This document shows, piece by piece, positions 8,898-16,815 of a stretch of 40,964 bases of DNA. Every line of letters begins with the position of its first letter. Within the stretch, counting starts at the first letter, position 1. The DNA comes from Clostridia bacterium. Lineage in GTDB: Bacteria; Bacillota; Clostridia; Lachnospirales; Cellulosilyticaceae. Under the pieces are notes generated by a model. It did no database searches. It saw only the letters and a list, made by a program, of their open reading frames with translations, and had not been told where the DNA came from. The translations under genes and the position numbers were made by a program. The stretch spans positions 1 through 40,964 of the forward strand of contig JARBUI010000023.1 in NCBI GenBank assembly GCA_029239755.1, given 5' to 3'.

Positions 8898-9527
8898 TTG
8901 AATAAATATAAGCAGTATTCTTTTTTTCTATGGCTTATAGCAGCTGTACTCCTATTTGTTGGAGCAAATAAGGTGTACCGGAATTATGCTGCTAAACAAA
9001 TAATTGAAGAAAGCTTTGGCAGCAAAGCTACTGAAAAAGATTTCCCAGCAGCTGATCAAGCTACATCTGACAAGGCAGAAAAGCCAAAACAAAATGCTGA
9101 GGGGAAGCCGCTGGTTCCTAACTTTACACTGGAAAATGAAAAAGGAGAAGAAGTTTCCTTAAGCGACTATAGCGGCAAGGTTGTAATACTTAACTTTTGG
9201 GCAAGCTGGTGTCCGCCTTGTAAGGGTGAAATGCCGGAGTTTCAAAAAATAAATGATGAATTAGAAGCATCAAATGATGTTGTGCTGCTTACTATTAATT
9301 TGACCGATGGACAGAGAGAGACGAAAGAGAAGGCCATGAGTTTTTTACAAGAAAATAAATATGATTTTACTACATTATTCGACACAGAGGGGATAGCTTC
9401 GGGGATTTTTGGAATTCAGAGCATACCTACAACGATTATTATAGATAAAGAAGGTTACCTCCATGATTACATTATGGGAGCAACTACAAAAAGTGCAGTT
9501 TTAAGTTCTGTAAATGAGGTGAAGTAA
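8898..9527 (+). CDS. Membrane-anchored TlpA/ResA-type thioredoxin
   Basis: A 209-residue thiol-disulfide oxidoreductase. One N-terminal membrane helix (about residues 6-24) anchors it outside the membrane; a lysine/alanine-rich linker leads to an AhpC/TSA-thioredoxin fold with the redox motif WASWCPPCKGEMPEF and the cis-proline region FGIQSIPTTIIIDKEG. It would reduce or isomerise extracytoplasmic disulfides, receiving electrons from the CcdA-like protein encoded immediately downstream. TTG 8898 is chosen because AAGGAG (8883-8888) is 9 bases before it; ATG 8889 abuts that site and TTG 8880 lies before it. The stop codon is directly followed by the TTG start of the next gene. Confidence 0.9.
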   Translation: MNKYKQYSFFLWLIAAVLLFVGANKVYRNYAAKQIIEESFGSKATEKDFPAADQATSDKAEKPKQNAEGKPLVPNFTLENEKGEEVSLSDYSGKVVILNFWASWCPPCKGEMPEFQKINDELEASNDVVLLTINLTDGQRETKEKAMSFLQENKYDFTTLFDTEGIASGIFGIQSIPTTIIIDKEGYLHDYIMGATTKSAVLSSVNEVK

Positions 9528-10208
9528 TTGAACTTTTCATCCATACTATTTACCTTTATTGAGGGGATATTGGCATTTATTTCTCCCTGTATACTGCCGC
9601 TACTACCGATTTATATTACGTATTTAGCAGGAACCTCACAAAATACTGATAAGAAAAAGCTTATTGTCAATACACTTGGCTTTATTGCAGGGTTTACGAT
9701 TGTATTTGTTCTTCTAGGAGCGACAGCCACATCTTTAGGAAAGATAATAAGCAGTAATAGACTTCTTTTGCAAAGAGTAGGAGGAGTTATAATCATTTTG
9801 TTTGGATTAAACTTAATGGATATTGTAAAACCTAGATTTTTAAACCAAGAAAGGCGCTTTAAATTTAAAGGTAATTCCAGCAGCTTTTCAGGTTCTATTC
9901 TTTTTGGAATAGTATTCTCATTTGGCTGGACACCCTGTCTTGGAACTTTCCTTGGTACCGCACTGCTTATGGCAAGTCATATGAATACTGTTTTTTCAGG
10001 AATACTTTTGCTGCTTATATTTTCTCTTGGGCTTGGGGTACCTTTTCTTATAACTGCAGTCATTTTTGATAAGCTGACAAATGTCTTGACTTGGATTAAA
10101 AAAAATTACCATATGATAAATTTAGTTTCTGGAATGATTTTAATTATTACAGGATTCCTAATGGCAACTAACCTTTTTGGTTATTATTCAAGCTTGTTTT
10201 ACTTCTAA
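9528..10208 (+). CDS. ccdA: CcdA-type thiol-disulfide electron carrier (cytochrome c biogenesis protein family)
   Basis: A 226-residue polytopic membrane protein with about six helices. The two redox cysteines are in FISPCILPLLP (first helix) and GWTPCLGT (fourth helix), each beside prolines as in CcdA/DsbD. It transfers electrons from cytoplasmic thioredoxin across the membrane to an extracytoplasmic thioredoxin-like protein, here very probably the upstream gene product. The TTG start directly follows the TAA of that gene, with GAGGTGA as ribosome site, so translation is coupled. No cytochrome c maturation genes are seen in the window, so the role may be general thiol reduction. Confidence 0.9.
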   Translation: MNFSSILFTFIEGILAFISPCILPLLPIYITYLAGTSQNTDKKKLIVNTLGFIAGFTIVFVLLGATATSLGKIISSNRLLLQRVGGVIIILFGLNLMDIVKPRFLNQERRFKFKGNSSSFSGSILFGIVFSFGWTPCLGTFLGTALLMASHMNTVFSGILLLLIFSLGLGVPFLITAVIFDKLTNVLTWIKKNYHMINLVSGMILIITGFLMATNLFGYYSSLFYF

Positions 10209-10258
10209 AATAGCAAGTATTATGATGAGATAGAAGGTATAAAAAAGGAGCTGCAACT

Positions 10259-11140
10259 ATGAACATAACAACAGAACAGAGAAAAAAGGTAAAAGGACAA
10301 GGCTTTTTATCCAATAAAGATGGTGAACATTTTTCAGCAAGAATTATTACAGAAAATGGCGTTTTAAACTATAAGCAGATCAAAAACTTAGGTGAGGCTG
10401 CAGAAAAGTTTGGAAATGGGAATATTTCCTTTACATCAAGATTAACTGTAGAGATTCCAGGAATAAAATTTGACGATATTGAAAACCTCAAAAAATATAT
10501 AGCTAAAGAGGGAATGGTAACTGGTGGGACAGGGGCGAAGGTTCGACCTATTGTAGCTTGCAAAGGGACAGTCTGTACATTTGGACTCATTGATACGCAA
10601 GAGATTGCAGTTGAAATACATAAAAGATTTTTCGAAGGGTATGGACATGTAACACTGCCTCATAAGTTTAAGATTGCAGTTGGAGGCTGTCCTAATAATT
10701 GTGTGAAGCCAGACCTTAATGATTTAGGGATTGTAGGACAAAAAAAACCAAAGTACAATGATGAGTTATGCAGAGGCTGTACAAAATGTGGGGTTATAGC
10801 CACTTGTCCTACGCAGGCAGCAAGTCTTAAAGTTGGTAAAATAGTAATTGATGAATCTATCTGCAGTAACTGTGGGATCTGTCTATCAAAATGTTATTTT
10901 AACGCAATAGACGGGGCAGAACAAAGTTATAAAGTGTATATAGGCGGAAGATGGGGAAAGAAGATACGCATAGGGTCACCGCTTAATAAGCAATTTACGA
11001 AAGAAGAAGCTTTAAACGTAATAGAAAAGGCAATTCTGCTTTATAAAGATAAGGGCATAGCAGGGGAAAGGTTTGGTGAAACCATTGATAGAATAGGTGT
11101 AGATGAAACGATAAAAATGTTAACAGCTGAAAGCATTTAA
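10259..11140 (+). CDS. Small sirohaem sulfite/nitrite reductase-like protein with 2x[4Fe-4S] domain (AsrC-like)
   Basis: A 293-residue protein. The N-terminal part is the ferredoxin-like half domain of nitrite/sulfite reductases; sirohaem/4Fe-4S ligands are seen as CKGTVC (about residues 101-106) and GGCPNNCVKPD (about 142-147). A bacterial ferredoxin insert follows with CRGCTKCGVIATCP and CSNCGICLSKCYF; both deviate slightly (five residues before the last Cys in the first, Tyr instead of Pro after the last Cys in the second). It probably reduces sulfite or nitrite, or acts as a single-subunit anaerobic reductase. AAGGAG precedes the ATG. It lies 50 bp after ccdA, probably in the same transcript. 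No AsrA/AsrB partners are present, so assimilatory versus respiratory role is open. Confidence 0.85.
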   Translation: MNITTEQRKKVKGQGFLSNKDGEHFSARIITENGVLNYKQIKNLGEAAEKFGNGNISFTSRLTVEIPGIKFDDIENLKKYIAKEGMVTGGTGAKVRPIVACKGTVCTFGLIDTQEIAVEIHKRFFEGYGHVTLPHKFKIAVGGCPNNCVKPDLNDLGIVGQKKPKYNDELCRGCTKCGVIATCPTQAASLKVGKIVIDESICSNCGICLSKCYFNAIDGAEQSYKVYIGGRWGKKIRIGSPLNKQFTKEEALNVIEKAILLYKDKGIAGERFGETIDRIGVDETIKMLTAESI

Positions 11141-11258
11141 TAGTCCTTAGTAATCTTAAGAAAATCAGGAGTAAATGATAAGAAATATTAACGAATAGTT
11201 ACTGCCCATGAAGAAGATAATAAGATAGGTAATTAATTCTTTCAAGGAGATGAAAAGA

Positions 11259-11867
11259 ATGGAGTTAACTTGGATTTGGCAGTCAATTCTTATATTTTAT
11301 GTAGGAACACTTATCTTACGAGTAGGCGGGAGAAAGTCCATCTCTCAAATGACTATTGCTCAAACTATTGTAATGATAGGATTAGGATCATTGCTTATTC
11401 AGCCTGTAGCAGGGAAGGGACTGCTTATCACTTTTTTAGCAGCATTTATTTTAACACTTTTAATGATCATTACTGAATATATGGAGATTAAGGCAGATTT
11501 TTTAGAAACTCTTTTTACAGGTAAGGCGGTTATTGTTATAGAGGATGGAAAGCCTAATATTAAAAATTTAAAAAAAATAAGGATGACTATTGATAGACTT
11601 GAAACACGTTTAAGACAAGCTGGAATATCTGCGATAGAAGATGTTAAGTATGCGACCATTGAAGTGAGCGGGCAGTTAGGCTATGAACTAAAAGATAATA
11701 AAAAACCGTTGACTAAAGGGGATTTTATAGAACTAATGGCAGAAATAGCACAAGTGAAACAGGTAATTGAGCGTACTACAAAAACGCAGGGAAATCAAAA
11801 TCAAAAGAGTAACATTTTCCAAGAAATAAACACTAAAGAGTTTGAAGGTAACAATCATGAGCCCTAG
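11259..11867 (+). CDS. DUF421 (YetF/YrbG-like) membrane protein
   Basis: A 202-residue protein of the DUF421 family: three membrane helices in the first ~75 residues, including the conserved RVGGRKSISQMTIAQTIVMIGLGS, followed by the cytoplasmic GKAVIVIEDGKPN and a second alpha/beta subdomain. Family members in bacilli are induced in sporulation or stress, but the biochemical role is unknown. ATG 11259 has AAGGAGA (11244-11250) at good spacing; ATG 11250 lies inside that site. The C-terminal ~30 residues are polar and probably disordered. It is a separate unit 118 bp downstream of the reductase. Confidence 0.85.
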   Translation: MELTWIWQSILIFYVGTLILRVGGRKSISQMTIAQTIVMIGLGSLLIQPVAGKGLLITFLAAFILTLLMIITEYMEIKADFLETLFTGKAVIVIEDGKPNIKNLKKIRMTIDRLETRLRQAGISAIEDVKYATIEVSGQLGYELKDNKKPLTKGDFIELMAEIAQVKQVIERTTKTQGNQNQKSNIFQEINTKEFEGNNHEP

Positions 11868-11948
11868 AAGTACTGTCTTTACTCAAAACAGATAGAAGGA
11901 TTTTACTATAGGGCATTAATAGAAAAATAAAGTTCTATAAATTTTAGC

Positions 11949-11977
11949 TTGACTTTATAAAAAAGCAGTCATATAAT
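11949..11977 (+). promoter_or_regulatory. Sigma-A promoter of IclR-family gene
   Basis: TTGACT (11949-11954), 17-base spacer, TATAAT (11972-11977). Predicted start of transcription is near 11984, leaving a leader of about 115 bases before the IclR gene. Confidence 0.8.
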
Positions 11978-12099
11978 GAGTTATACAAAACAATATGAAC
12001 AAAATAGTAGTAAAACATATGATTATTTTGTGTGATATGACTACATAATAGTTAAGGACAGCTAAGATATTAAAAATTTATTGTGGAAGAAGGCTAAAA

Positions 12100-12879
12100 A
12101 TGAAAGAATATAAGGAGGGGGCTGTACAATCTGTTGATCGATCACTTATGATTTTAGAAGAACTTGCAAGGTATAAAAATGGTTGTGGAGTCACTACTTT
12201 AGCGAATGCCTTAGGATTACATAAAAGCACAACTCATAGGCTATTAATGTCATTATTAAACAGAGGATATGTTAAGCAGGATTTAGAGACAAATAACTAT
12301 TGTCTGGGAACAAAATTATTAATGCTTGCAGGATCGTTATTAGAATCTATGGATTTAAGGAATATTGCAAGGCCATATATTCAAGATCTGGCGAATAAAA
12401 CCCAGGAGATTGTTCACCTTGCAGTACTTGATGGTGAAGAAGCTGTATATATTGACAAGGTAGAAAGTGTAAGGGCAAATACTATTCGTATTTATTCGCA
12501 AATTGGTAAACGTGTACCACTTCATTGTACTGGGGTAGGAAAAGTTCTTTTGTGTGATATGGATTTTAACAGAGTTAAAACCTTATTAAAAGAAGAGGAT
12601 ATGACATATTATACGCCAAATACAATTACTAATTATGAAGCCTTTGAAACAGAGCTTAAAAAAATTAGAGAACAAGGGTATGGTTTTGATGAGATAGAAC
12701 ATGAAGAAGGCATAAGATGTGTTGCAGCTCCTATCTATGACAGATATGGTAAAGTTATTGCTTCAGTGAGTATAGCAGGGCCAACGATTTATGTCACTAA
12801 AGAGAGAGTTCCAGAACTCGTTCAGCAAATAACTGAAACAACAAAGCAAATTTCTTATCAGTTAGGTCATTTTAAATAA
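12100..12879 (+). CDS. IclR-family transcriptional regulator (KdgR-like)
   Basis: A 259-residue IclR-type regulator of normal length: winged helix-turn-helix at about residues 8-70 (QSVDRSLMILEELA, then LANALGLHKSTTHRLLMSL) and a GAF-like effector domain (about 80-250; RVPLHCTGVGKVLL and EEGIRCVAAPI are family hallmarks). Its position before a uronate operon suggests it senses 2-keto-3-deoxygluconate or a related intermediate, as KdgR does, and binds the three composite sites at 12914-13087. It has its own sigma-A promoter. GGAAGAAGG precedes the ATG. Whether it represses or activates cannot be seen. Confidence 0.92.
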   Translation: MKEYKEGAVQSVDRSLMILEELARYKNGCGVTTLANALGLHKSTTHRLLMSLLNRGYVKQDLETNNYCLGTKLLMLAGSLLESMDLRNIARPYIQDLANKTQEIVHLAVLDGEEAVYIDKVESVRANTIRIYSQIGKRVPLHCTGVGKVLLCDMDFNRVKTLLKEEDMTYYTPNTITNYEAFETELKKIREQGYGFDEIEHEEGIRCVAAPIYDRYGKVIASVSIAGPTIYVTKERVPELVQQITETTKQISYQLGHFK

Positions 12880-12913
12880 GAAGGGGGGATTAGTCTATTT
12901 ATGCGGCATTGCC

Positions 12914-12942
12914 GGAACATCGTTTCGTAATATGAAACGATG
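12914..12942. promoter_or_regulatory. Composite operator box 1 (putative IclR site)
   Basis: GGAACA at 12914-12919, then a perfect inverted repeat CATCGTTTC (12918-12926) / GAAACGATG (12934-12942) around GTAATAT. The same pattern recurs in boxes 2 and 3 between the IclR gene and the KDPG aldolase gene. Confidence 0.7.
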
Positions 12943-12993
12943 ATTGGGGTTTTATCATAAGTATTAATAACCAAACAAGTGCAATTAATAGTG

Positions 12994-13020
12994 GGAACAC
13001 TGTTCCATAATGTGAAACGA
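12994..13020. promoter_or_regulatory. Composite operator box 2 (putative IclR site)
   Basis: GGAACACTGTTCC (12994-13006, itself a palindrome) followed by ATAATGTGAAACGA. Compared with box 1 the central half-site is GTTCC instead of GTTTC and the spacer is ATAATGT. Its centre is about 80 bases from box 1. Confidence 0.65.
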
Positions 13021-13060
13021 TTCGCAGTAAGAATGTTTCTAAATTTTTTAAGTCTATCAT

Positions 13061-13087
13061 GGAACAGTGTTTCGTAATATGAAACTT
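13061..13087. promoter_or_regulatory. Composite operator box 3 (putative IclR site)
   Basis: GGAACAGTGTTTCGTAATAT (13061-13080) then GAAACTT (13081-13087), nearly the same as box 1. It ends 20 bases before the KDPG aldolase start codon, right at its ribosome binding site, a position suited to repression. Confidence 0.7.
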
Positions 13088-13106
13088 TGGAAGGGGAAAT
13101 TTTTAT

Positions 13107-13733
13107 ATGAAACAAGTACTGGATAATATTTTAAACAAAAAGATTGTTGCTATTTTACGAGGGTTGGAGTACGAGCAAAATTTTAGAGTAATGGACAGCT
13201 TAGTGGAAGCAGGAATCACAAATTTTGAAGTAACGTTAAATACTAAAGGGGCACTAGCTATTATTGAAGAAGCGGCTAAGAGATACGAAAAATCGGCATT
13301 TATAGGAGCCGGAACTGTTAAGAATAGTGAAGATGCACTGCAGGCTATTGATGCAGGAGCGCAATTCTTGATTTCTCCTAACTTATCAGAAGCTTGCATA
13401 AAAACAGCTCTGCAAAAAGATATTCTTATTGCACCAGGCGTATTTAGCCCAACTGAAATTGTTAAAGCTTATGAGCTGGGATGCGAGATAGTAAAACTTT
13501 TTCCAGCAGTTGCACTAGGATCTGAGTATATAAGACAGCTCAAAGGACCTTTAGATGATATTAAAATAATGGCTGTAGGCGGCATGGATCTTAGCAATAT
13601 GGAAGCTTATATGAGGTCAGGAGTTAATGCATTTGGGCTTGGAGCGTGTTTAATTAAAGCTGAATTTATAAGCGAGGGAAGATATGATTTACTTAAATTA
13701 CACTTTCAGGATTATGTACGGTTAGTAGGTTAG
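13107..13733 (+). CDS. eda: 2-dehydro-3-deoxy-phosphogluconate (KDPG/KHG) aldolase
   Basis: A 208-residue class I aldolase. It cleaves 2-keto-3-deoxy-6-phosphogluconate to pyruvate and glyceraldehyde-3-phosphate. Family signatures: the catalytic Glu region GITNFEVTLNT, GAGTV, and the Schiff-base lysine in GCEIVKLFPAVALG, with MAVGGMDLSN in the phosphate site. It is the first gene of the operon running to KduI and starts just after operator box 3 with GGAAGGGG upstream. It accepts the product of the DgoK-type kinase encoded four genes downstream. Confidence 0.92.
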   Translation: MKQVLDNILNKKIVAILRGLEYEQNFRVMDSLVEAGITNFEVTLNTKGALAIIEEAAKRYEKSAFIGAGTVKNSEDALQAIDAGAQFLISPNLSEACIKTALQKDILIAPGVFSPTEIVKAYELGCEIVKLFPAVALGSEYIRQLKGPLDDIKIMAVGGMDLSNMEAYMRSGVNAFGLGACLIKAEFISEGRYDLLKLHFQDYVRLVG

Positions 13734-13798
13734 GTTTTGGGACATAATGTCTTAAAATAAATAGGGGTAACAAAACTAAAAAACGCGGAGGTAATAAA

Positions 13799-14764
13799 AT
13801 GAAAAAACTTACAAAAAAATTAGGGTCAATAGTATTAATAGCAACACTTGGAGCTACAATGTTAACTGGGTGTAAAAAAGAAGAAGCAAAATTTCCAAGT
13901 AGCCCTATACAAATGATTGTTCCATTTGCTGCTGGGGGAGGAACGGATATTGTAACAAGAGCGGTTGCAGATGCAGCAAAAAATCACTTTCCACAGCCAC
14001 TTGTCATTGTTAATAAAACCGGAGCTGGTGGTGCGGTAGGTATGGGTGAAGGAGCAAATGCGAAGCCTGATGGTTATACTGTTACAACAGTTTGTGTTGA
14101 ACTTACAACACTGCCACCACAAAATTTAGCACCTTTTACTAGTGATGACTTTAGGCCTATTATGCAAATCAATGCCGAACCAGCGGCTATTACAGTGGCA
14201 GCAGATGCACCTTGGAATACGGTAGAAGAGTTTTTTACATATGCTAAGGACAATGAAGGAAAAGTTCAGATTGGTAACTCAGGCGTAGGTGCAATATGGC
14301 ATTTAGCAGCAGTGGCTATTGAAAAAGCAGCTGGCGTTAAATTTAATCATATTCCTTATGAGGGAGCAGCACCAGCAGTTGCAGCACTTTTAGGCGGACA
14401 TATTGAAGCGGTAACCGTAAGTCCAGCAGAGGTAGCATCGCAGGTTGCGGCAGGTCAGCTTAAGATACTTGCTGTTGCAGATAATGAAAGATCTAAATCA
14501 TTTCCAGATGTACCAACTCTTAAAGAAGCAGGATTCGATGTTGCAATTGGTACATGGAGAGGTTTAGCAGTGCCAAAAGATACGCCAGATGAAGTTATAA
14601 ATGTATTAAAAGAAGGATTTGGTAAAGCTGTTAAGGAAGAATCATTTACTTCATTTATGGCATCTAACGGCTTAAGCATTGCAATATTAGATGAAGAACA
14701 ATACAGAGAAAAAATGAATGCTGAAAATGAGTTCTTCAAAGGACTTGTAGCTGATATTAAATAA
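13799..14764 (+). CDS. Tripartite tricarboxylate transporter substrate-binding lipoprotein (TctC/Bug family)
   Basis: A 321-residue extracellular solute receptor. The N-terminus is a lipoprotein signal (KKLTKKLG, hydrophobic stretch, MLTGC with Cys25 as lipidation site). The mature part has the Bug-family phrases IVPFAAGGGTDIVTRA, NKTGAGGAVGMGEGA, IPYEGAAPAVAALLGGHIEAV and FPDVPTLKEAG. It would capture a carboxylate and deliver it to TctB/TctA encoded next. Being inside a uronate operon, its ligand is more likely an (unsaturated) uronate than citrate; this is inference. CGGAGG precedes the ATG. A strong hairpin without T-run follows and may protect its mRNA. Confidence 0.9.
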   Translation: MKKLTKKLGSIVLIATLGATMLTGCKKEEAKFPSSPIQMIVPFAAGGGTDIVTRAVADAAKNHFPQPLVIVNKTGAGGAVGMGEGANAKPDGYTVTTVCVELTTLPPQNLAPFTSDDFRPIMQINAEPAAITVAADAPWNTVEEFFTYAKDNEGKVQIGNSGVGAIWHLAAVAIEKAAGVKFNHIPYEGAAPAVAALLGGHIEAVTVSPAEVASQVAAGQLKILAVADNERSKSFPDVPTLKEAGFDVAIGTWRGLAVPKDTPDEVINVLKEGFGKAVKEESFTSFMASNGLSIAILDEEQYREKMNAENEFFKGLVADIK

Positions 14765-14780
14765 TTAATTTAAAAAAATA

Positions 14781-14817
14781 AATAGATAGGTAAATAGGTG
14801 CTATTTTCCTATCTATT
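14781..14817 (+). promoter_or_regulatory. Intercistronic hairpin between tctC and tctB (possible mRNA stabiliser)
   Basis: AATAGATAGGTAAATAG (14781-14797) pairs with CTATTTTCCTATCTATT (14801-14817), 16 of 17 pairs, with a 3-base loop. No T-run follows, so it is unlikely to be a full terminator. Such structures after binding-protein genes often raise their expression relative to the membrane subunits. Confidence 0.6.
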
Positions 14818-14839
14818 ACAACTTCATGGAGGTGCAATT

Positions 14840-15289
14840 GTGAAAAAGGGAAATATGATTATATCTATCCTTTTTGTCTTAATTGGAATATATATTCTTA
14901 TAGAGGTTAGTACATTTCCGAGTGTAGGAGGCGGTCAGATAACAGGGCCTGATTTCTTTCCTAGAATATTAGCATTTACTTTAATCGGACTCAGTGTTTT
15001 GCTTTTTATATCAAGCATCATCAGTAAAGATGAGAGTACAACAGGTTTATTCGATATCTATGCAATTAAGGCATATATTACAATGATAGGCTTACTAGTT
15101 TATATGATAGTGCTTAATGCTGCTGGGTTTATTATCGCTACACCACTCTTTTTAATTGGACTTATTCGTTTTTATGGTATGAAACATTATCCTAAATTGA
15201 TTTTATCATCTGTTCTTGTTACAGGAATTATTTACAGTGTATTTAAGCTGTTGTTAGCTGTACCGCTGCCAGCAGGCATACTAGGTTAG
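14840..15289 (+). CDS. Tripartite tricarboxylate transporter small membrane subunit (TctB)
   Basis: A 149-residue protein with four predicted membrane helices and the TctB-type phrase GPDFFPRILAFTLIGLSVLL. In this family the small subunit works with the 12-helix TctA to carry the substrate delivered by TctC, driven by an ion gradient. GTG 14840 is chosen because GGAGG (14828-14832) is 7 bases before it; the upstream frame begins in the hairpin loop and has no homology. TctA follows after 11 bp. Confidence 0.88.
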   Translation: MKKGNMIISILFVLIGIYILIEVSTFPSVGGGQITGPDFFPRILAFTLIGLSVLLFISSIISKDESTTGLFDIYAIKAYITMIGLLVYMIVLNAAGFIIATPLFLIGLIRFYGMKHYPKLILSSVLVTGIIYSVFKLLLAVPLPAGILG

Positions 15290-15300
15290 GAGGAAAAGAA

Positions 15301-16815
15301 ATGTTAGAACTACTTGGACATGGTTTGGCAGCAGTAATGAGTTTTAAAATATTATTTATGATAGCATGCGGCGTTGCTGCAGGTATTGCAATAGGCGCGC
15401 TTCCAGGCTTAACAGCAACAATGGGAGTGGCACTGCTCTTACCACTTACATTTGGGATGGATGCAGAAAGCGGTATTTTGCTTTTATTAGGTATTTATGC
15501 AGGGGCAATTTATGGAGGTTCAATCTCAGCAATACTTCTAAAGACTCCGGGAACACCTGCTGCAGCTGCAACAGCTCTAGATGGATTTGAAATGTCAAAA
15601 AGAGGTGAAGCCGGAAGAGCACTGGGGATATCTACAGTTTCTTCATATATTGGTGGAACCTTAAGTGTTATTTTACTTATACTAATCTCACCACAACTAG
15701 CTAAAATAGGCTTAAAATTCAGTGCACCTGAGTATTTTGCACTTGCAGTATTCGGACTTAGCATAATAGCAAGTGTTTCAGGCAAACAAGTATTAAAAGG
15801 TATTATAGCTGGGGTGGTAGGACTTCTTGTATCAACAGTAGGTATTGATATTGTAACTGGATACCAAAGATTTACCTTTGGCAATATCAACTTATTTAAT
15901 GGTTTTTCTTTTATTCCTGTCATGATTGGCCTATTTGCTTTATCTCAGTCCTTTATAAGTCTTGAGGATATGATGAAAAAAATAAGTATCAAACAAACAG
16001 TAAGCCGTGTTCTGCCAACGTGGGCAGATTTAAAAACTATTTTACCAACAACCATACGTTCAGGGCTTATTGGGACCTTTATCGGTATTATACCTGGTGC
16101 AGGCGGAGACATTGGCGCTTTTGTAGCTTATAACGAAGCAAAAAGATTCTCAAAACATCCAGAAAAGTTTGGAACAGGTATACCAGAGGCAATTGCAGCG
16201 CCAGAATCTGCGAACAATGGGGTAACAGGTGGGGCAGTGGTTCCATTATTAACACTTGGTATTCCAGGAGATGCAACAACGGCTATTATGCTAGGTGCAC
16301 TTATTATGCAGGGACTTCAGCCAGGGCCGCTTCTTTTTAGAGATCATGGACCTCTAGTTTACACCATTTTTGTAGGGTTTTTAGTAGCAAATCTCTTTAT
16401 GCTTATTCTTGGCTTTGTAGGTATTAAGTGGTTTACGAAAATTATAGCTATTCCTTCTTACATACTTACACCAGTTATATTTGTACTATGTATAGTAGGA
16501 GCTTATGCAATTAATAATAACTTTTTTGATGTAATAGTTATGTTTGTAAGCGGTATTATTGGTTATATTATGCAGAAACTGGAGTTTCCCGCTTCACCTA
16601 TCGTCCTTGCCCTAATACTTGGACCAATGGCGGAGAGAGAACTTAGAAAATCGCTGATGATGTCTGGTGGAGAAGCGAGTGTCTTATTTATGAGACCTAT
16701 TAGTGCAGCCTTATTAATTATTGCAATCATTACGTTCTTCATGCCGATCATTAAAATTTTAATTGCACAAATGAGACAACGAGGGAGGAACATAAGTGAT
16801 AGCAATAACAGTTGA
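15301..16815 (+). CDS. Tripartite tricarboxylate transporter large membrane subunit (TctA)
   Basis: A 504-residue polytopic membrane protein of normal TctA length, about 12 helices. Family motifs: GALPGLTATMGVALLLPLTF, IYGGSISAILLKTPGTPAAAAT near the N-terminus and the related repeat GIIPGAGGDIGAFVAYNEAKR with SANNGVTGGAVVPLLTLGIPGD in the second half, reflecting the internal duplication. It forms the permeation path. AGGAGG lies before the ATG. Its 3' end overlaps the start of the kinase gene by 20 bases, so the two are translationally coupled. Confidence 0.93.
   Translation: MLELLGHGLAAVMSFKILFMIACGVAAGIAIGALPGLTATMGVALLLPLTFGMDAESGILLLLGIYAGAIYGGSISAILLKTPGTPAAAATALDGFEMSKRGEAGRALGISTVSSYIGGTLSVILLILISPQLAKIGLKFSAPEYFALAVFGLSIIASVSGKQVLKGIIAGVVGLLVSTVGIDIVTGYQRFTFGNINLFNGFSFIPVMIGLFALSQSFISLEDMMKKISIKQTVSRVLPTWADLKTILPTTIRSGLIGTFIGIIPGAGGDIGAFVAYNEAKRFSKHPEKFGTGIPEAIAAPESANNGVTGGAVVPLLTLGIPGDATTAIMLGALIMQGLQPGPLLFRDHGPLVYTIFVGFLVANLFMLILGFVGIKWFTKIIAIPSYILTPVIFVLCIVGAYAINNNFFDVIVMFVSGIIGYIMQKLEFPASPIVLALILGPMAERELRKSLMMSGGEASVLFMRPISAALLIIAIITFFMPIIKILIAQMRQRGRNISDSNNS

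Noticed and set aside
12901..12930. Possible 9-residue leader peptide (ATG to TAA) after a GGGGGG stretch
   Set aside because: Spacing to the ribosome site is too long (about 13 bases) and the frame runs through operator box 1; more likely chance.
13055..13060. TATCAT as -10 of the KDPG aldolase operon
   Set aside because: No acceptable -35 at 16-18 bases upstream; the promoter of this operon remains unassigned.
12914..13087. Three regularly similar repeats as a CRISPR array
   Set aside because: Only three copies with unequal spacing (about 80 and 67 bases), internal palindromes, and a regulator next to them; operator sites explain them better and no cas genes are present.
12867..13115. Minus-strand frame of 82 codons through the operator region
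   Set aside because: It is an antisense frame over palindromic sites and overlaps two plus-strand genes; no ribosome site or similarity.
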